A stretch of 43,491 bases of DNA. Source: CTSoil-075 sp964292325. Its GTDB lineage: Bacteria > Bacillota > Negativicutes > DSM-13327. The position numbers and the translations under genes are program-made. The notes beneath the pieces are model-generated. The model searched no databases. It was not told where the DNA came from and saw only the letters and a list, made by a program, of their open reading frames with translations. Position 1 is the first letter of the stretch. Each line of letters opens with the position of its first letter. This document shows, in pieces, positions 8,119-16,901 of the stretch. Location of the stretch: assembly GCA_964292325.1 (NCBI GenBank), contig CAXYVG010000023.1, positions 1 to 43,491 on the forward strand, written 5' to 3'.

Positions 8119-8853
8119 ATGACAAATTTATTTGGTGAATTTTTTGGGACAATGATTCTTTTAACTTTTGGTTGTGGTGTCGTTGCAAATGTTTTGTTGA
8201 AAGATTCTAAAGGCAATGGTGGCGGTTGGATTGTTATCACTGCAGGTTGGGCTTTTGCCGTTTTACTTGGCATCTTTGGTGCGGTTGCTACTGGTGCTCC
8301 TCAAGCTGATCTTAACCCAGCAGTTACGATGTTTAAGATGTTTTTGGGTGTTTATACTGTTCCAGAAGCTATCGCTACGATGTGTGCTGAAATGGCAGGC
8401 GGTATTGCTGGCGCAACTCTTTGTTGGCTATCATACTTACCACATTGGAAAGCTACTGAAGATCAAGGCTTGAAACTAGCTGTATTTTCAACTGGTCCTG
8501 CGATCCGCGATACGATGTCGAATCTACTTTGCGAAATTATTGCTACTGCTTTTCTGTTAGTTGGTATTTTCACTATTTTCAGTAAAGGTGTAGCTGGGAC
8601 TGCAGGATTTGGTGTAGGCGTTGGTCCTTACATGGTTGCTATGTTAATTTGGGCTCTTGGTTTAAGTTTGGGTGGTCCTACTGGTTATGCACTGAATCCT
8701 GCTCGTGACCTTGGTCCTCGTATTGCTCATGCTATTCTTCCTATTGCTGGTAAAGGTAGCTCTGATTGGGGTTATGCTTGGGTTCCAGTGGTTGGTCCAA
8801 TGATCGGTTCTGCTCTTGCTTTCGTAATTTGTAAAGCTGCTGGTATTGTTTGA
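8119..8853 (+). CDS. glpF: Glycerol uptake facilitator
   Basis: This is an aquaglyceroporin of the MIP family that lets glycerol enter by facilitated diffusion. The two pore motifs are NPA at residue 66 (NPAVTM) and NPARD at residue 193, the latter with the aspartate typical of glycerol facilitators. Six hydrophobic helices are visible in 244 residues. GAGGAGG precedes the ATG. It is followed 64 bases later by glpK, the usual pair in which the kinase traps the glycerol. Confidence 0.95.
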   Translation: MTNLFGEFFGTMILLTFGCGVVANVLLKDSKGNGGGWIVITAGWAFAVLLGIFGAVATGAPQADLNPAVTMFKMFLGVYTVPEAIATMCAEMAGGIAGATLCWLSYLPHWKATEDQGLKLAVFSTGPAIRDTMSNLLCEIIATAFLLVGIFTIFSKGVAGTAGFGVGVGPYMVAMLIWALGLSLGGPTGYALNPARDLGPRIAHAILPIAGKGSSDWGYAWVPVVGPMIGSALAFVICKAAGIV

Positions 8854-8917
8854 TAACAATATACAGAAGGTTTTAAAATTAAGTAATGACCTAAATAAAA
8901 AGGAGTGACTTTTAAAA

Positions 8918-10411
8918 ATGGGTAAAAAATATGTAATGGCACTTGATGCAGGTACTACTAGTAATCGGGCAATTATTTTTGATCAAGATTCCAATATCAT
9001 TGCTGTAGCACAAAAAGAGTTTACACAAATTTTCCCTAAGGCTGGTTGGGTAGAACATGATGCGGATGAAATTTGGAGCACACAAATTGAAGTCATGAGA
9101 CAAGTGGTACAACAAGCTGGAATTAGTGCTTCTGATATTTCTGCGATTGGTATTACAAATCAAAGAGAAACTGCAGTTGTGTGGGATAAAACGACTGGCA
9201 GACCAATATACAATGCGATTGTTTGGCAGTCACGTCAGACAATGGATATCTGTAATGAGTTAAAAGCGAAAGGCTATGAAAATGAGTTTAGACAAAAAAC
9301 AGGTTTAGTCGTAGATGCTTATTTCTCCGGAACAAAAGTAAAATGGATTTTGGACAATGTAGAAGGTGCTCGCGCTAAAGCTGAAAAATGCGAATTGCTT
9401 TTTGGTACAATTGATACTTGGCTTATTTGGAAATTGACTGGTGGCAAAGTGCATGTAACGGATTATTCGAATGCATCTCGTACTTTGATGTATAATATTC
9501 GTGAACTAAAATGGGATGAAAAACTTCTTGAATATTTAACGGTACCTGCTTGTCTGTTACCTGAAGTTAAATCTTCTAGCGAAGTATATGGTCAAACGGA
9601 TGTTGCTGTTTTTGGTGCTGCTGTTCCAATTTCTGGAGCTGCTGGTGACCAACAGGCTGCATTATTTGGACAAACTTGCTTTAAACCTGGTATGGCGAAA
9701 AATACCTATGGTACAGGTTGCTTTATGCTTATGAATACGGGTGATAACGTATATGAGTCTAAAAATGGTCTATTGACAACCATTGCTTGGGGTATTGATG
9801 GCAAAGTGGATTATGCACTGGAAGGAAGTATCTTTGTTGCTGGTTCTGCTGTGCAATGGTTACGTGATGGTTTACGACTAATCGAAGCGGCTGCGGATTC
9901 TGAATATGTCGCTAAGAAAGTAACGGATGCTGATGGCGTATATGTAGTGCCTGCTTTTGTTGGTCTTGGTGCTCCATACTGGGATATGAAAGCCCGGGGT
10001 GCGATCTTTGGCTTGACTCGTGGTACGACGAAATCTCATCTTGTCCGTGCAACTTTGGATTCGATGGCTTACCAAACAAAAGACGTACTAAGTGCTATGG
10101 AAGCTGATTCTAACATTACGTTACAAGCGTTAAAGGTAGATGGCGGCGCTGTTGCTAATAATTTATTAATGCAGTTCCAAGCGGATATTCTAGGTGTTCC
10201 TGTTGATCGTCCGAAAATTACAGAAACGACTGCTTTAGGAGCAGCTTATCTAGCAGGTTTGGCTGTTGGCGTATGGAAAACGAAAGAAGATTTGGTCAGT
10301 ACTTGGCAACTAGATAATCGTTTTGAACCTACTATGGATGCTGCGCAAAGTGAAAAACTTTATAAAGGCTGGCAAAAAGCGGTTAAACGTTCCATGGATT
10401 GGGAAGATTAG
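8918..10411 (+). CDS. glpK: Glycerol kinase
   Basis: GlpK phosphorylates glycerol to sn-glycerol-3-phosphate with ATP. This FGGY-family protein of 497 residues shows the phosphate-binding start DAGTTSNRAIIFD, GAAGDQQAALFGQ, and C-terminal KVDGGAVANN and TALGAAYLAGLAVG. Enterococcal and Bacillus enzymes are activated by HPr phosphorylation at a His before the VPI-GAGDQ-type block. Here the aligned stretch reads DVAVFGAAVPISG with no His, so that control appears absent. AAGGAG precedes the ATG. It forms an operon with glpF. Confidence 0.96.
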   Translation: MGKKYVMALDAGTTSNRAIIFDQDSNIIAVAQKEFTQIFPKAGWVEHDADEIWSTQIEVMRQVVQQAGISASDISAIGITNQRETAVVWDKTTGRPIYNAIVWQSRQTMDICNELKAKGYENEFRQKTGLVVDAYFSGTKVKWILDNVEGARAKAEKCELLFGTIDTWLIWKLTGGKVHVTDYSNASRTLMYNIRELKWDEKLLEYLTVPACLLPEVKSSSEVYGQTDVAVFGAAVPISGAAGDQQAALFGQTCFKPGMAKNTYGTGCFMLMNTGDNVYESKNGLLTTIAWGIDGKVDYALEGSIFVAGSAVQWLRDGLRLIEAAADSEYVAKKVTDADGVYVVPAFVGLGAPYWDMKARGAIFGLTRGTTKSHLVRATLDSMAYQTKDVLSAMEADSNITLQALKVDGGAVANNLLMQFQADILGVPVDRPKITETTALGAAYLAGLAVGVWKTKEDLVSTWQLDNRFEPTMDAAQSEKLYKGWQKAVKRSMDWED

Positions 10412-10453
10412 TCATAAACTATATACATTAAGAAAATGATAGCCATATTGTGA

Positions 10454-10535
10454 GTCTGCCGTGTATGGGCTATAGGGCATCGCTTGCGTCCTTCGTAAAG
10501 CCGCTCAACCCTATAGCCCATCCACGACGATTGCC
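10454..10535. repeat. Palindromic dispersed repeat, copy 1 (after glpK)
   Basis: Opens with GTCTGCCGTG, has arms ATGGGCTATAGGG / CCCTATAGCCCAT, and ends CCACGACGATTGC. The same ends and a shorter hairpin recur at 14761 after glpC. It may act as a transcription or mRNA 3' boundary. Confidence 0.6.
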
Positions 10536-10577
10536 ATGAAGCTGATCTGGTAATCTATATAGTTAATTGTATAAACT

Positions 10578-10633
10578 AAGGGCTGAGATAAGAGATCCCT
10601 TTGTGTTCGGTGAAACGAGTACAAGGGGGTTTT
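10578..10633 (+). promoter_or_regulatory. Attenuator before glpA, probable second GlpP target
   Basis: CCCTTTGT (10597-10604) pairs with ACAAGGGG (10621-10628), followed by GTTTTCT, forming a terminator. The same CCCTT can instead pair with AAGGG at 10578-10582. The two hairpins exclude each other, as in a regulated attenuator. GlpP as the switch is inferred from the pathway. Confidence 0.6.
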
Positions 10634-10692
10634 CTGTCTAATTATAGACTATCTTTGATGTCGAGATGTCATATTATAGAAGGAGTTTTGAA

Positions 10693-12309
10693 ATGCAAAA
10701 AGCGACAGTTGTTGTAATTGGCGGCGGTGCCACAGGAGTCGGTATTCTTCGAGATTTGTGCATGCGAGGCGTAGATGCCATTCTCGTTGAACAGCAAGAT
10801 CTAGCTTATGGCACGAGTTCGAGGTATCATGGACTTTTGCATAGCGGTGGACGTTATGCAGTGAAAGATGCAGAAGCTGGTAAGGAATGTATTGAAGAAA
10901 ATACGATTTTGCGAAAAATTGGTAGGCATTGTGTGGAGCAAACCGAAGGCTTTTTTGCTCGGACTCATTTGGATGATGAATCCTTTGAACCTAAATGGTT
11001 AGAAGCGTGTGCGAAAGTGGGGATCCCGGCTATTCCGATTTCGGTAGCGGAAGCTCGTCGTTTAGAGCCTAATCTCAGTGCAAAAATAAAGTCTGTTTAT
11101 CGCGTACCGGATGCTGCCATTGATGGTTTTCGGATGGTGTGGCAAAATGTAGCTTCTGCACGCAAATATGGTGGCAGAGTCATGACGTATACTACAGTTA
11201 TTGGTATTGAACATAGCAATAATCAGATCGTAGGTATGAAAGTTCGTAATACATTGACAGGGGAAATTAGTCATATTGCCTGTGATTTTATTGTAAGTGC
11301 CGTAGGTTCTTGGGCTGGACAGGTTGCAGCTCTTGCAGGGATTACAGTAAATGTTCAGCCTGATAGAGGTACACTAATTGCTTTCAATCATCGTATTACT
11401 AGCCGTATTATCAATCGACTACGCCCTGCATCAGATGGTGATATTTTTGTACCTCATGGCTCCATTACCATTTTGGGGACAACTTCGGCATCGGTTAAAA
11501 ATCCGGAAGATAACGTTCCAAATGCGAAAGAAGTAATGGAACTATTAAATATTGGTGAAGCGTTATTCGAAGATATCAGAAGTTATCGTATGCTTAGAGC
11601 TTTTGCTGGTACTCGTCCTTTATATAGCGCTGATCCTAATGCAAAAGGACGCGGGGCGTCTCGTGGCTTTGTTACTCTTGATCATGCTCATGATGGTCTA
11701 AAAGGCTTTATCAGCGTTGTCGGTGGTAAGTTTACGACGTATCGTTTGATGGCTGAAAAAGTAACAGACCTTGTTTGTGAGTATTTGAATGTAAAAACAC
11801 CTTGTCGTACTGCGATAGAACCATTGGTAGATGATGCTTCTCCTGAACTAATGGCGAAGGCGCGTAAGTGTTTCCCAGCCTATAGCGCTGATTTGGCGGC
11901 TTCTCGTTTGGGCTCTGCTGGTCTAGAAAAGGTAGTAAAGCGTATCGAGGAAAAACCTGATACAAGGCAACTCGTTTGTGAGTGCGAAAATGTTACGATG
12001 GCCGAAGTGGAAGAAGCTGCAGCAGACAGTACGAGTTTTATGATTAGCGATGTTCGTCGCAAAACTCGCATGGGTATGGGAACATGCCAAGGCGCTTTTT
12101 GTACTTTCCGTAGCGTGGGCGCAGTTGATGCAAACAATTTATCATGGGGCAAAGATACGAATGCATTATTTAAAGAATTTTTGCAAGGACGCTGGAAAGG
12201 CATCCGTCCAATTCTTTGGGGTAATGTTATGCGGGAAATGGAACTAACACGCGGAATTTACGAAGGAACGTTAAACATAAATGGAGCGATTAATGATGAA
12301 GGAAAATGA
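10693..12309 (+). CDS. glpA: Anaerobic glycerol-3-phosphate dehydrogenase subunit A
   Basis: GlpA is the FAD catalytic subunit that oxidises glycerol-3-phosphate to dihydroxyacetone phosphate and hands electrons to GlpB/GlpC. The N-terminus has the dinucleotide motif VVVIGGGATGVGILRDL, followed by GTSSRYHGLLHSGGRYAVKD. The C-terminal part from about residue 429 has a BFD-like [2Fe-2S] domain with CECENVTMAEV and GTCQGAFC. The start at 10693 follows AAGGAG; an in-frame ATG at 10666 lies before that site. The 3' end overlaps glpB, indicating coupled translation. Confidence 0.94.
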   Translation: MQKATVVVIGGGATGVGILRDLCMRGVDAILVEQQDLAYGTSSRYHGLLHSGGRYAVKDAEAGKECIEENTILRKIGRHCVEQTEGFFARTHLDDESFEPKWLEACAKVGIPAIPISVAEARRLEPNLSAKIKSVYRVPDAAIDGFRMVWQNVASARKYGGRVMTYTTVIGIEHSNNQIVGMKVRNTLTGEISHIACDFIVSAVGSWAGQVAALAGITVNVQPDRGTLIAFNHRITSRIINRLRPASDGDIFVPHGSITILGTTSASVKNPEDNVPNAKEVMELLNIGEALFEDIRSYRMLRAFAGTRPLYSADPNAKGRGASRGFVTLDHAHDGLKGFISVVGGKFTTYRLMAEKVTDLVCEYLNVKTPCRTAIEPLVDDASPELMAKARKCFPAYSADLAASRLGSAGLEKVVKRIEEKPDTRQLVCECENVTMAEVEEAAADSTSFMISDVRRKTRMGMGTCQGAFCTFRSVGAVDANNLSWGKDTNALFKEFLQGRWKGIRPILWGNVMREMELTRGIYEGTLNINGAINDEGK

Positions 12310-13543
12310 TGTAATTGTGATTGGTGGTGGCCTGGCGGGTCTGATGTCAGCAGCAGTAGCCGCTAAACGTGGTAAAAAGGTCATGATATTATCGCTGGGC
12401 GCGGGTACACTAACAATTGGCGGGGGTATTATTGATGTCATCGGATATCTGAATGGCAATGTCCCGGTTAAGACTCCAAAGGAAGGAATCTTGCAAGTTG
12501 GGTCTGAACATCCCTATAAAAAAATCGGTCCGTCAGCCATTGCGGAATCCCTCGCTTTTTTCAAAGAAATATGTGAAGAAGAAGGATATCCTTATATTGG
12601 AAGTCTGAATGAAATGCAATGGATTCCTACTGCTGCCGGCACATTAAAGCCTACTTGTTTAGTTCCAAAAACTATGAATAGCGATGCGTTAAAAACGGCA
12701 GATAAAATTATTGTATTAGGATTTGAGACACTGAAGGATTTTTACCCGCAATTAATTGCCAAGAACTTAAAAAATATACCAGGATTTGCGAATAAAACAT
12801 ATGAAACGAAGATGATCGATCCTGAAATAGCCGATGATCGTGATGTTACAGCTCTTGACGTAGCAAGATGGCTAGATACAGAAGAAGGAATTAAAAGCTG
12901 CATAGCAAAAGTTCGCAAAGTGGTTCCTGCTGGTAGTACTGTGATTATTCCGCCGATTCTTGGCACCCGTCCGAATTATGAAGTAGCAGATCGTATGGCG
13001 AAATCCCTGCAATGTACATTTGTTGAAACGGCATCTGTACCGCCATCGATTACTGGATTAAGACTACGCACTATGATGCTGAGTTATCTGAGAAAATTAG
13101 GTGTACGTATTACGGAACAAGCAACTGTTTCGCGATCTATCATTGAAAATGGTCAGTGCACTGCAGTGGTAACGAGTGGTATCGACCGTGAACGTACCTA
13201 TTATGCAAAAACATTTATTTTAGCAAATGGCGGTTTTTATGGTGGCGGACTGATTGCCGAACCGGGCCGTGCAATAGAACCAATTTTTAATTTGCCGGTA
13301 GTGGCTCCGCCTGATCATGAGCTTTGGGCAAATCCAGCTTTGTTCTCCAATCAACCACAACCTTTTGCAAAAATTGGTTTAGAGGTTGATAACAAAATGC
13401 AGGCCCTTGATTGTGATGGCAACGTGATATTGAATAATGTCTTTATTGCGGGACGTAATTTGCGCGGTTATGATTTTTGTTTTGAAAAATCAGGTAACGG
13501 TGTAGCTGTTGCATCAGGTTATCAAGCGGCAATGTCAGTGTGA
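12293..13543 (+). CDS. glpB: Anaerobic glycerol-3-phosphate dehydrogenase subunit B
   Basis: GlpB is a flavoprotein subunit that relays electrons within the membrane-associated GlpABC complex. It starts with a dinucleotide fold, DVIVIGGGLAGLMSAAVAAKRG, and contains GTLTIGGGIIDVIGYL and the late motif VFIAGRNLRGYD. I chose the ATG at 12293 because GGAG lies 7 bases before it; ATGs at 12281 and 12296 are alternatives. It overlaps the end of glpA by 17 bases, and glpC follows 12 bases after its stop. Confidence 0.93.
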   Translation: MMKENDVIVIGGGLAGLMSAAVAAKRGKKVMILSLGAGTLTIGGGIIDVIGYLNGNVPVKTPKEGILQVGSEHPYKKIGPSAIAESLAFFKEICEEEGYPYIGSLNEMQWIPTAAGTLKPTCLVPKTMNSDALKTADKIIVLGFETLKDFYPQLIAKNLKNIPGFANKTYETKMIDPEIADDRDVTALDVARWLDTEEGIKSCIAKVRKVVPAGSTVIIPPILGTRPNYEVADRMAKSLQCTFVETASVPPSITGLRLRTMMLSYLRKLGVRITEQATVSRSIIENGQCTAVVTSGIDRERTYYAKTFILANGGFYGGGLIAEPGRAIEPIFNLPVVAPPDHELWANPALFSNQPQPFAKIGLEVDNKMQALDCDGNVILNNVFIAGRNLRGYDFCFEKSGNGVAVASGYQAAMSV

Positions 13544-13555
13544 GGGGGGATAATA

Positions 13556-14761
13556 ATGACAAAGAAACATCATAATAATCCGGATAGTTGTACTGCTTGT
13601 ACTGTATGCGTTGCTCATTGCCCAGTTACAGCTGCAACCCGTAAATTTCGTGGTCCTAAGATGGTTGGCCCAGCGCTAGAACGAATGAGATTATCTCATG
13701 AAGATGTAGAGCCTTCCTTAGAATATTGTTCAAATTGTAAAAATTGTGATATATCCTGTCCTTCGGGAGTGCCGATTTCAACATTAAATATGTTGGCAAG
13801 AGCGAAATATTACAAAACCAGAAAACAGAGTTTGCGCGATAATATTTTGTCTCATGGTGAAAAGGCAGCAAAAATGGTCTCAATGATGCCTTTTGGTGCT
13901 GCAATTGCTAATTTTGGTATGTCAATGAGTCGCGGTATGATGAAAAAAATTGGTATTTCGGATAAAGCTCCAATGCCGACTTATGCATCAACATCATTTA
14001 TTAAGCAATTTAAAGCATTCAAACAACAAAGTTATTCCAATAAAGTGGTATTTTATCCTGGTTGTTTTATCAATTATAACGATCCGCAAGTCGGAATGGA
14101 TTTCGTTGCTGTTATGCAAGCCAATCAATATGAAGTGATTGTAGAAGAAGACTTAGTTTGCTGCGGTTCTCCACTTGTTGTCAATGGATTCTTAGATGAA
14201 GCGGAAGAAAATGCACGTAAAAATATTGCAATCCTTAAAAAATGGACGGATAAAGGATATCCAATTATCACTTGTTGTACGAGTTGTGGCTTGATGCTCA
14301 AACAAGAATATCAAGAGTTATTTGATATTCCAGGCGTTCAAGAATATGCAAAACATTTATATGATGCAGGTGAGTTTTTGCTTACTCTTCATGATGAAGG
14401 GCGGCTAAACACTAACTTTGGGACATTAAATGAAAAGTATATTTACCATGCTCCTTGTCATTTAAGGGCGCAAGGTATGGGCTTGCCGGGACTTGATTTA
14501 TTGTCTCTAATTCCAGGTCTTGCTGTAGAAAATGCCGATGCTGGTTGTTGTGGTATTTCGGGGAATTATGGATTTAAAGAAGATAAGTATGATATTTCGA
14601 TGGCAATTGGTTCTTCATTATTCAAAAAAATTAAAGAAAGCGGTCTTGATACGGCGGTATCTGAATGTGGAACTTGCCGCTTACAAATTGGACATGGTGC
14701 GAAAGTGAAAACGTTGCATCCCATGACACTAGTACGCCGGTCTTATCAAAATTTTAAATAG
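13556..14761 (+). CDS. glpC: Anaerobic glycerol-3-phosphate dehydrogenase subunit C
   Basis: GlpC is the iron-sulphur, membrane-anchoring subunit that passes electrons to the quinone pool. It has two N-terminal [4Fe-4S] motifs, CTACTVCVAHCP and CSNCKNCDISCP. Two Cys-rich CCG-type motifs follow (VCCGSPLVVNG with CCTSCGL, then AGCCGISGNYGF with SECGTC), as in heterodisulfide-reductase-like electron carriers. GAGGGGG precedes the ATG. Its stop codon coincides with the first base of the palindromic repeat at 14761. Confidence 0.94.
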   Translation: MTKKHHNNPDSCTACTVCVAHCPVTAATRKFRGPKMVGPALERMRLSHEDVEPSLEYCSNCKNCDISCPSGVPISTLNMLARAKYYKTRKQSLRDNILSHGEKAAKMVSMMPFGAAIANFGMSMSRGMMKKIGISDKAPMPTYASTSFIKQFKAFKQQSYSNKVVFYPGCFINYNDPQVGMDFVAVMQANQYEVIVEEDLVCCGSPLVVNGFLDEAEENARKNIAILKKWTDKGYPIITCCTSCGLMLKQEYQELFDIPGVQEYAKHLYDAGEFLLTLHDEGRLNTNFGTLNEKYIYHAPCHLRAQGMGLPGLDLLSLIPGLAVENADAGCCGISGNYGFKEDKYDISMAIGSSLFKKIKESGLDTAVSECGTCRLQIGHGAKVKTLHPMTLVRRSYQNFK

Positions 14762-14812
14762 TCTGCCGCGGCTGGGCTATAAAACTCCTATAGCCTAGCC
14801 ACGACGATTGCT
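14761..14812. repeat. Palindromic dispersed repeat, copy 2 (after glpC)
   Basis: GTCTGCCGCG, hairpin arms TGGGCTATA / TATAGCCTA, then CCACGACGATTGC. It matches the ends of the copy at 10454 but has a much shorter loop. It starts on the last base of the glpC stop. Confidence 0.6.
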
Positions 14813-14855
14813 ATAAAAGTAATGTCAATATTATATTTAAAAAAAGTAAAAGTCG

Positions 14856-14886
14856 TTGAACTTTAGTATAAAGTTTATGATATAAT
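14856..14886 (+). promoter_or_regulatory. Probable promoter of pyk
   Basis: TTGAAC and TATAAT are separated by 19 bases. A TG one base before the -10 gives an extended -10 (TGATATAAT), which tolerates the long spacer. It lies about 90 bases before the pyk start. Confidence 0.6.
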
Positions 14887-14972
14887 TAGAATTATACCTT
14901 ATAGGAATGATTCTTATAGAGAAATGCCCTGAATGATAAAATAATGTGGAAAGAGAGTGTGGATGTAACGAG

Positions 14973-16727
14973 ATGATTAAAAAAACGAAAATTATCTGTA
15001 CAATGGGTCCTACAACTACGAAACCGGGTGTCATGGAAAAAATGATAGAAGCCGGCATGAATGTAGCTCGATTTAATTTTTCCCATGGTGATCATGCTGA
15101 ACATAGTGAACGCATTAAGATGATTCGCGCTGCGTCTGAAAAAACAAAAAAGCCGATCGCGATTCTTTTGGATACGAAAGGTCCAGAAATGCGTTTAGGT
15201 AATTTTGTTGAAGGTAAAGTTACGATTGAACAAGGGCAAAAATTCATTTTGACTTCAAGAGATGTAGAAGGAACGAAAGAAATTTGCTCTGTAAATCATA
15301 AACATTTACCACAAGAAGTAGTAGCAGGGAATCAAATCCTTTTAGCTGATGGTTTGGTATGTCTGCATGTTGATTCTGTTGAAGGGGATAATATTTATAC
15401 AACTGTACAAAATACTGGTGTTATCGGTAATCGAAAACGTGTAGCAGCTCCAGGTGTATCTGTGAACTTGCCACCATTATCTGAACAAGATGTGAAAGAT
15501 GTATTATTTGCTGCTAAAGATGGTATGGACTTTATTGCTGCTTCCTTTATTCAACGCGCTGCCGACGTTTTGGCGATTCGCAAATTACTAGAAGAACAAA
15601 ATTCGGATATACATATTATTTCTAAAATCGAGAATGCAGAAGGCGTAAAGAATATTGATGAAATCATCAAAGTTTCTGATGGTATTATGGTAGCTCGTGG
15701 TGATCTAGGTGTAGAAATCCCTACCGAAGAAGTACCATTGGTACAAAAAATGATTATTGAAAAATGTAATCGATTAGGTAAACCTGTTATTACTGCCACG
15801 CAAATGTTAGAGTCTATGATTAACAACCCAAGACCAACACGCGCTGAAGCAAGTGATGTAGCGAATGCGATTATGGATGGTACGGATGCGGTTATGCTGA
15901 GTGGTGAAACTGCAAATGGTGATTATCCAGTAGAAGCAGTAGAAATTATGGCTAAAATTGCAATTCGTACAGAACAAGCGTTAAAATATAGTGAAATGTT
16001 ACATGGCAAGGGCGTTTTGAGCCAACATACTACAACCGAAGCAATTAGTCATGCTACTGTGCAAGTGGCTCATGAACTAAATGCTGCTGCTATTATTACG
16101 GATACTCAATCCGGCTATGCTGCGAGAATGGTATCTAAGTATCGTCCATTTGCTCATATTGTAGCGGTAACGCCACATGAACGTACTATTCGTAAAATGC
16201 TTGTTATGTGGGGTGTACAACCAGTACTGCGTGCTATGGCAAAAAATAGTGATGAAATGGTTGAACATGCCATTACAAGTTCCATCGCTTCCGGTATTGT
16301 AAAAGAAGGTGACCTTGTTGTTCTTACTGCTGGTGTTAATGCAGGGGAAACTGGTACAACCAATATGATTCGCGTACATGTGATTGGTAATGTCTTATTG
16401 CGTGGCGTAGGTATTGGTCAAACGGCTATCACCGGAAAAGTTTGTGTTGCTCATTCGATAACGGATGTGGAAGAAAACTTTAAGGATGGAGATATCTTAG
16501 TTATCGCATGTATTGATGAACAAACAGCCCGATATGCTGCGAAAGCATCCGCGATTATTGCCGAAGAAGGTGGACTTACATCTCATGCTGCGATTGTAGG
16601 TATTAGTTATGGTATGCCTGTAATTGTTGGTGTGGATGGTGCTACTGAGTGTTTGACAAATGGCATGACGATCACGGTAGATGCAAAACGTGGTTTGGTA
16701 TATAATGGAGCAACGAATGCACGTTAA
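14973..16727 (+). CDS. pyk: Pyruvate kinase with C-terminal PEP-utilising domain
   Basis: This enzyme converts phosphoenolpyruvate and ADP to pyruvate and ATP, the last glycolytic step. It begins MIKKTKIICTMGP, then shows RFNFSHGDH, LLDTKGPEMR, SKIENAEG, VARGDLGVEIP and PVITATQMLESM. At 584 residues it carries the extra C-terminal domain of Bacillus-type enzymes (GGLTSHAAIVG), related to the mobile PEP-synthase domain and holding its histidine. I chose 14973 over the in-frame ATG at 14946 because homologues start with MIKKTKI. It precedes cggR and has its own promoter. Confidence 0.95.
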   Translation: MIKKTKIICTMGPTTTKPGVMEKMIEAGMNVARFNFSHGDHAEHSERIKMIRAASEKTKKPIAILLDTKGPEMRLGNFVEGKVTIEQGQKFILTSRDVEGTKEICSVNHKHLPQEVVAGNQILLADGLVCLHVDSVEGDNIYTTVQNTGVIGNRKRVAAPGVSVNLPPLSEQDVKDVLFAAKDGMDFIAASFIQRAADVLAIRKLLEEQNSDIHIISKIENAEGVKNIDEIIKVSDGIMVARGDLGVEIPTEEVPLVQKMIIEKCNRLGKPVITATQMLESMINNPRPTRAEASDVANAIMDGTDAVMLSGETANGDYPVEAVEIMAKIAIRTEQALKYSEMLHGKGVLSQHTTTEAISHATVQVAHELNAAAIITDTQSGYAARMVSKYRPFAHIVAVTPHERTIRKMLVMWGVQPVLRAMAKNSDEMVEHAITSSIASGIVKEGDLVVLTAGVNAGETGTTNMIRVHVIGNVLLRGVGIGQTAITGKVCVAHSITDVEENFKDGDILVIACIDEQTARYAAKASAIIAEEGGLTSHAAIVGISYGMPVIVGVDGATECLTNGMTITVDAKRGLVYNGATNAR

Positions 16728-16784
16728 TTTCATAAAATATGCTAAATAAATAGTTAAAATATTAAAAAAATTTTTATGGAAGTA

Positions 16785-16825
16785 GCAGGAATTCACTACT
16801 ATATGGCGAAATGTTCTAAGTATAG
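16785..16825 (+). repeat. Short dispersed repeat, GCAGGA type, copy 3 (diverged)
   Basis: GCAGGAATTCACTACTATAT then GCGAAATGTTCTAAGTATAG. It shares the head and the TAAGTATA-like tail with the copies at 7767 and 7893. It lies before the cggR operator. Confidence 0.35.
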
Positions 16826-16852
16826 ATATTATTTATATTTTTTTTATAAGTA

Positions 16853-16888
16853 TGGGACAATATATGCACCGCATGGTCAATAAGTGTC
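16853..16888 (+). promoter_or_regulatory. CggR operator (two tandem half-sites)
   Basis: Reading in blocks: TGGGAC, n6, TGCA, n4, ATGGTC, n6, TGTC. This reproduces the 6-6-4-4-6-6-4 spacing of the B. subtilis CggR operator (CGGGAC-n6-TGTC-n4-CGGGAC-n6-TGTC), with the outer blocks best conserved. It ends just before the cggR ribosome site, so it would give autoregulation of the whole glycolytic operon. Confidence 0.7.
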
Positions 16889-16901
16889 CCAGGAGAAACA
16901 A

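Noticed and set aside
10541..10604. TPP-riboswitch-like words (CTGATCTGG-TAAT and GGGCTGAGAT...ATCCCTTTG)
   Set aside because: The order is reversed compared with the real riboswitch, the CCAGCG-type closing element is missing, and the downstream genes are glycerol, not thiamine, genes. An attenuator explains the hairpins better.
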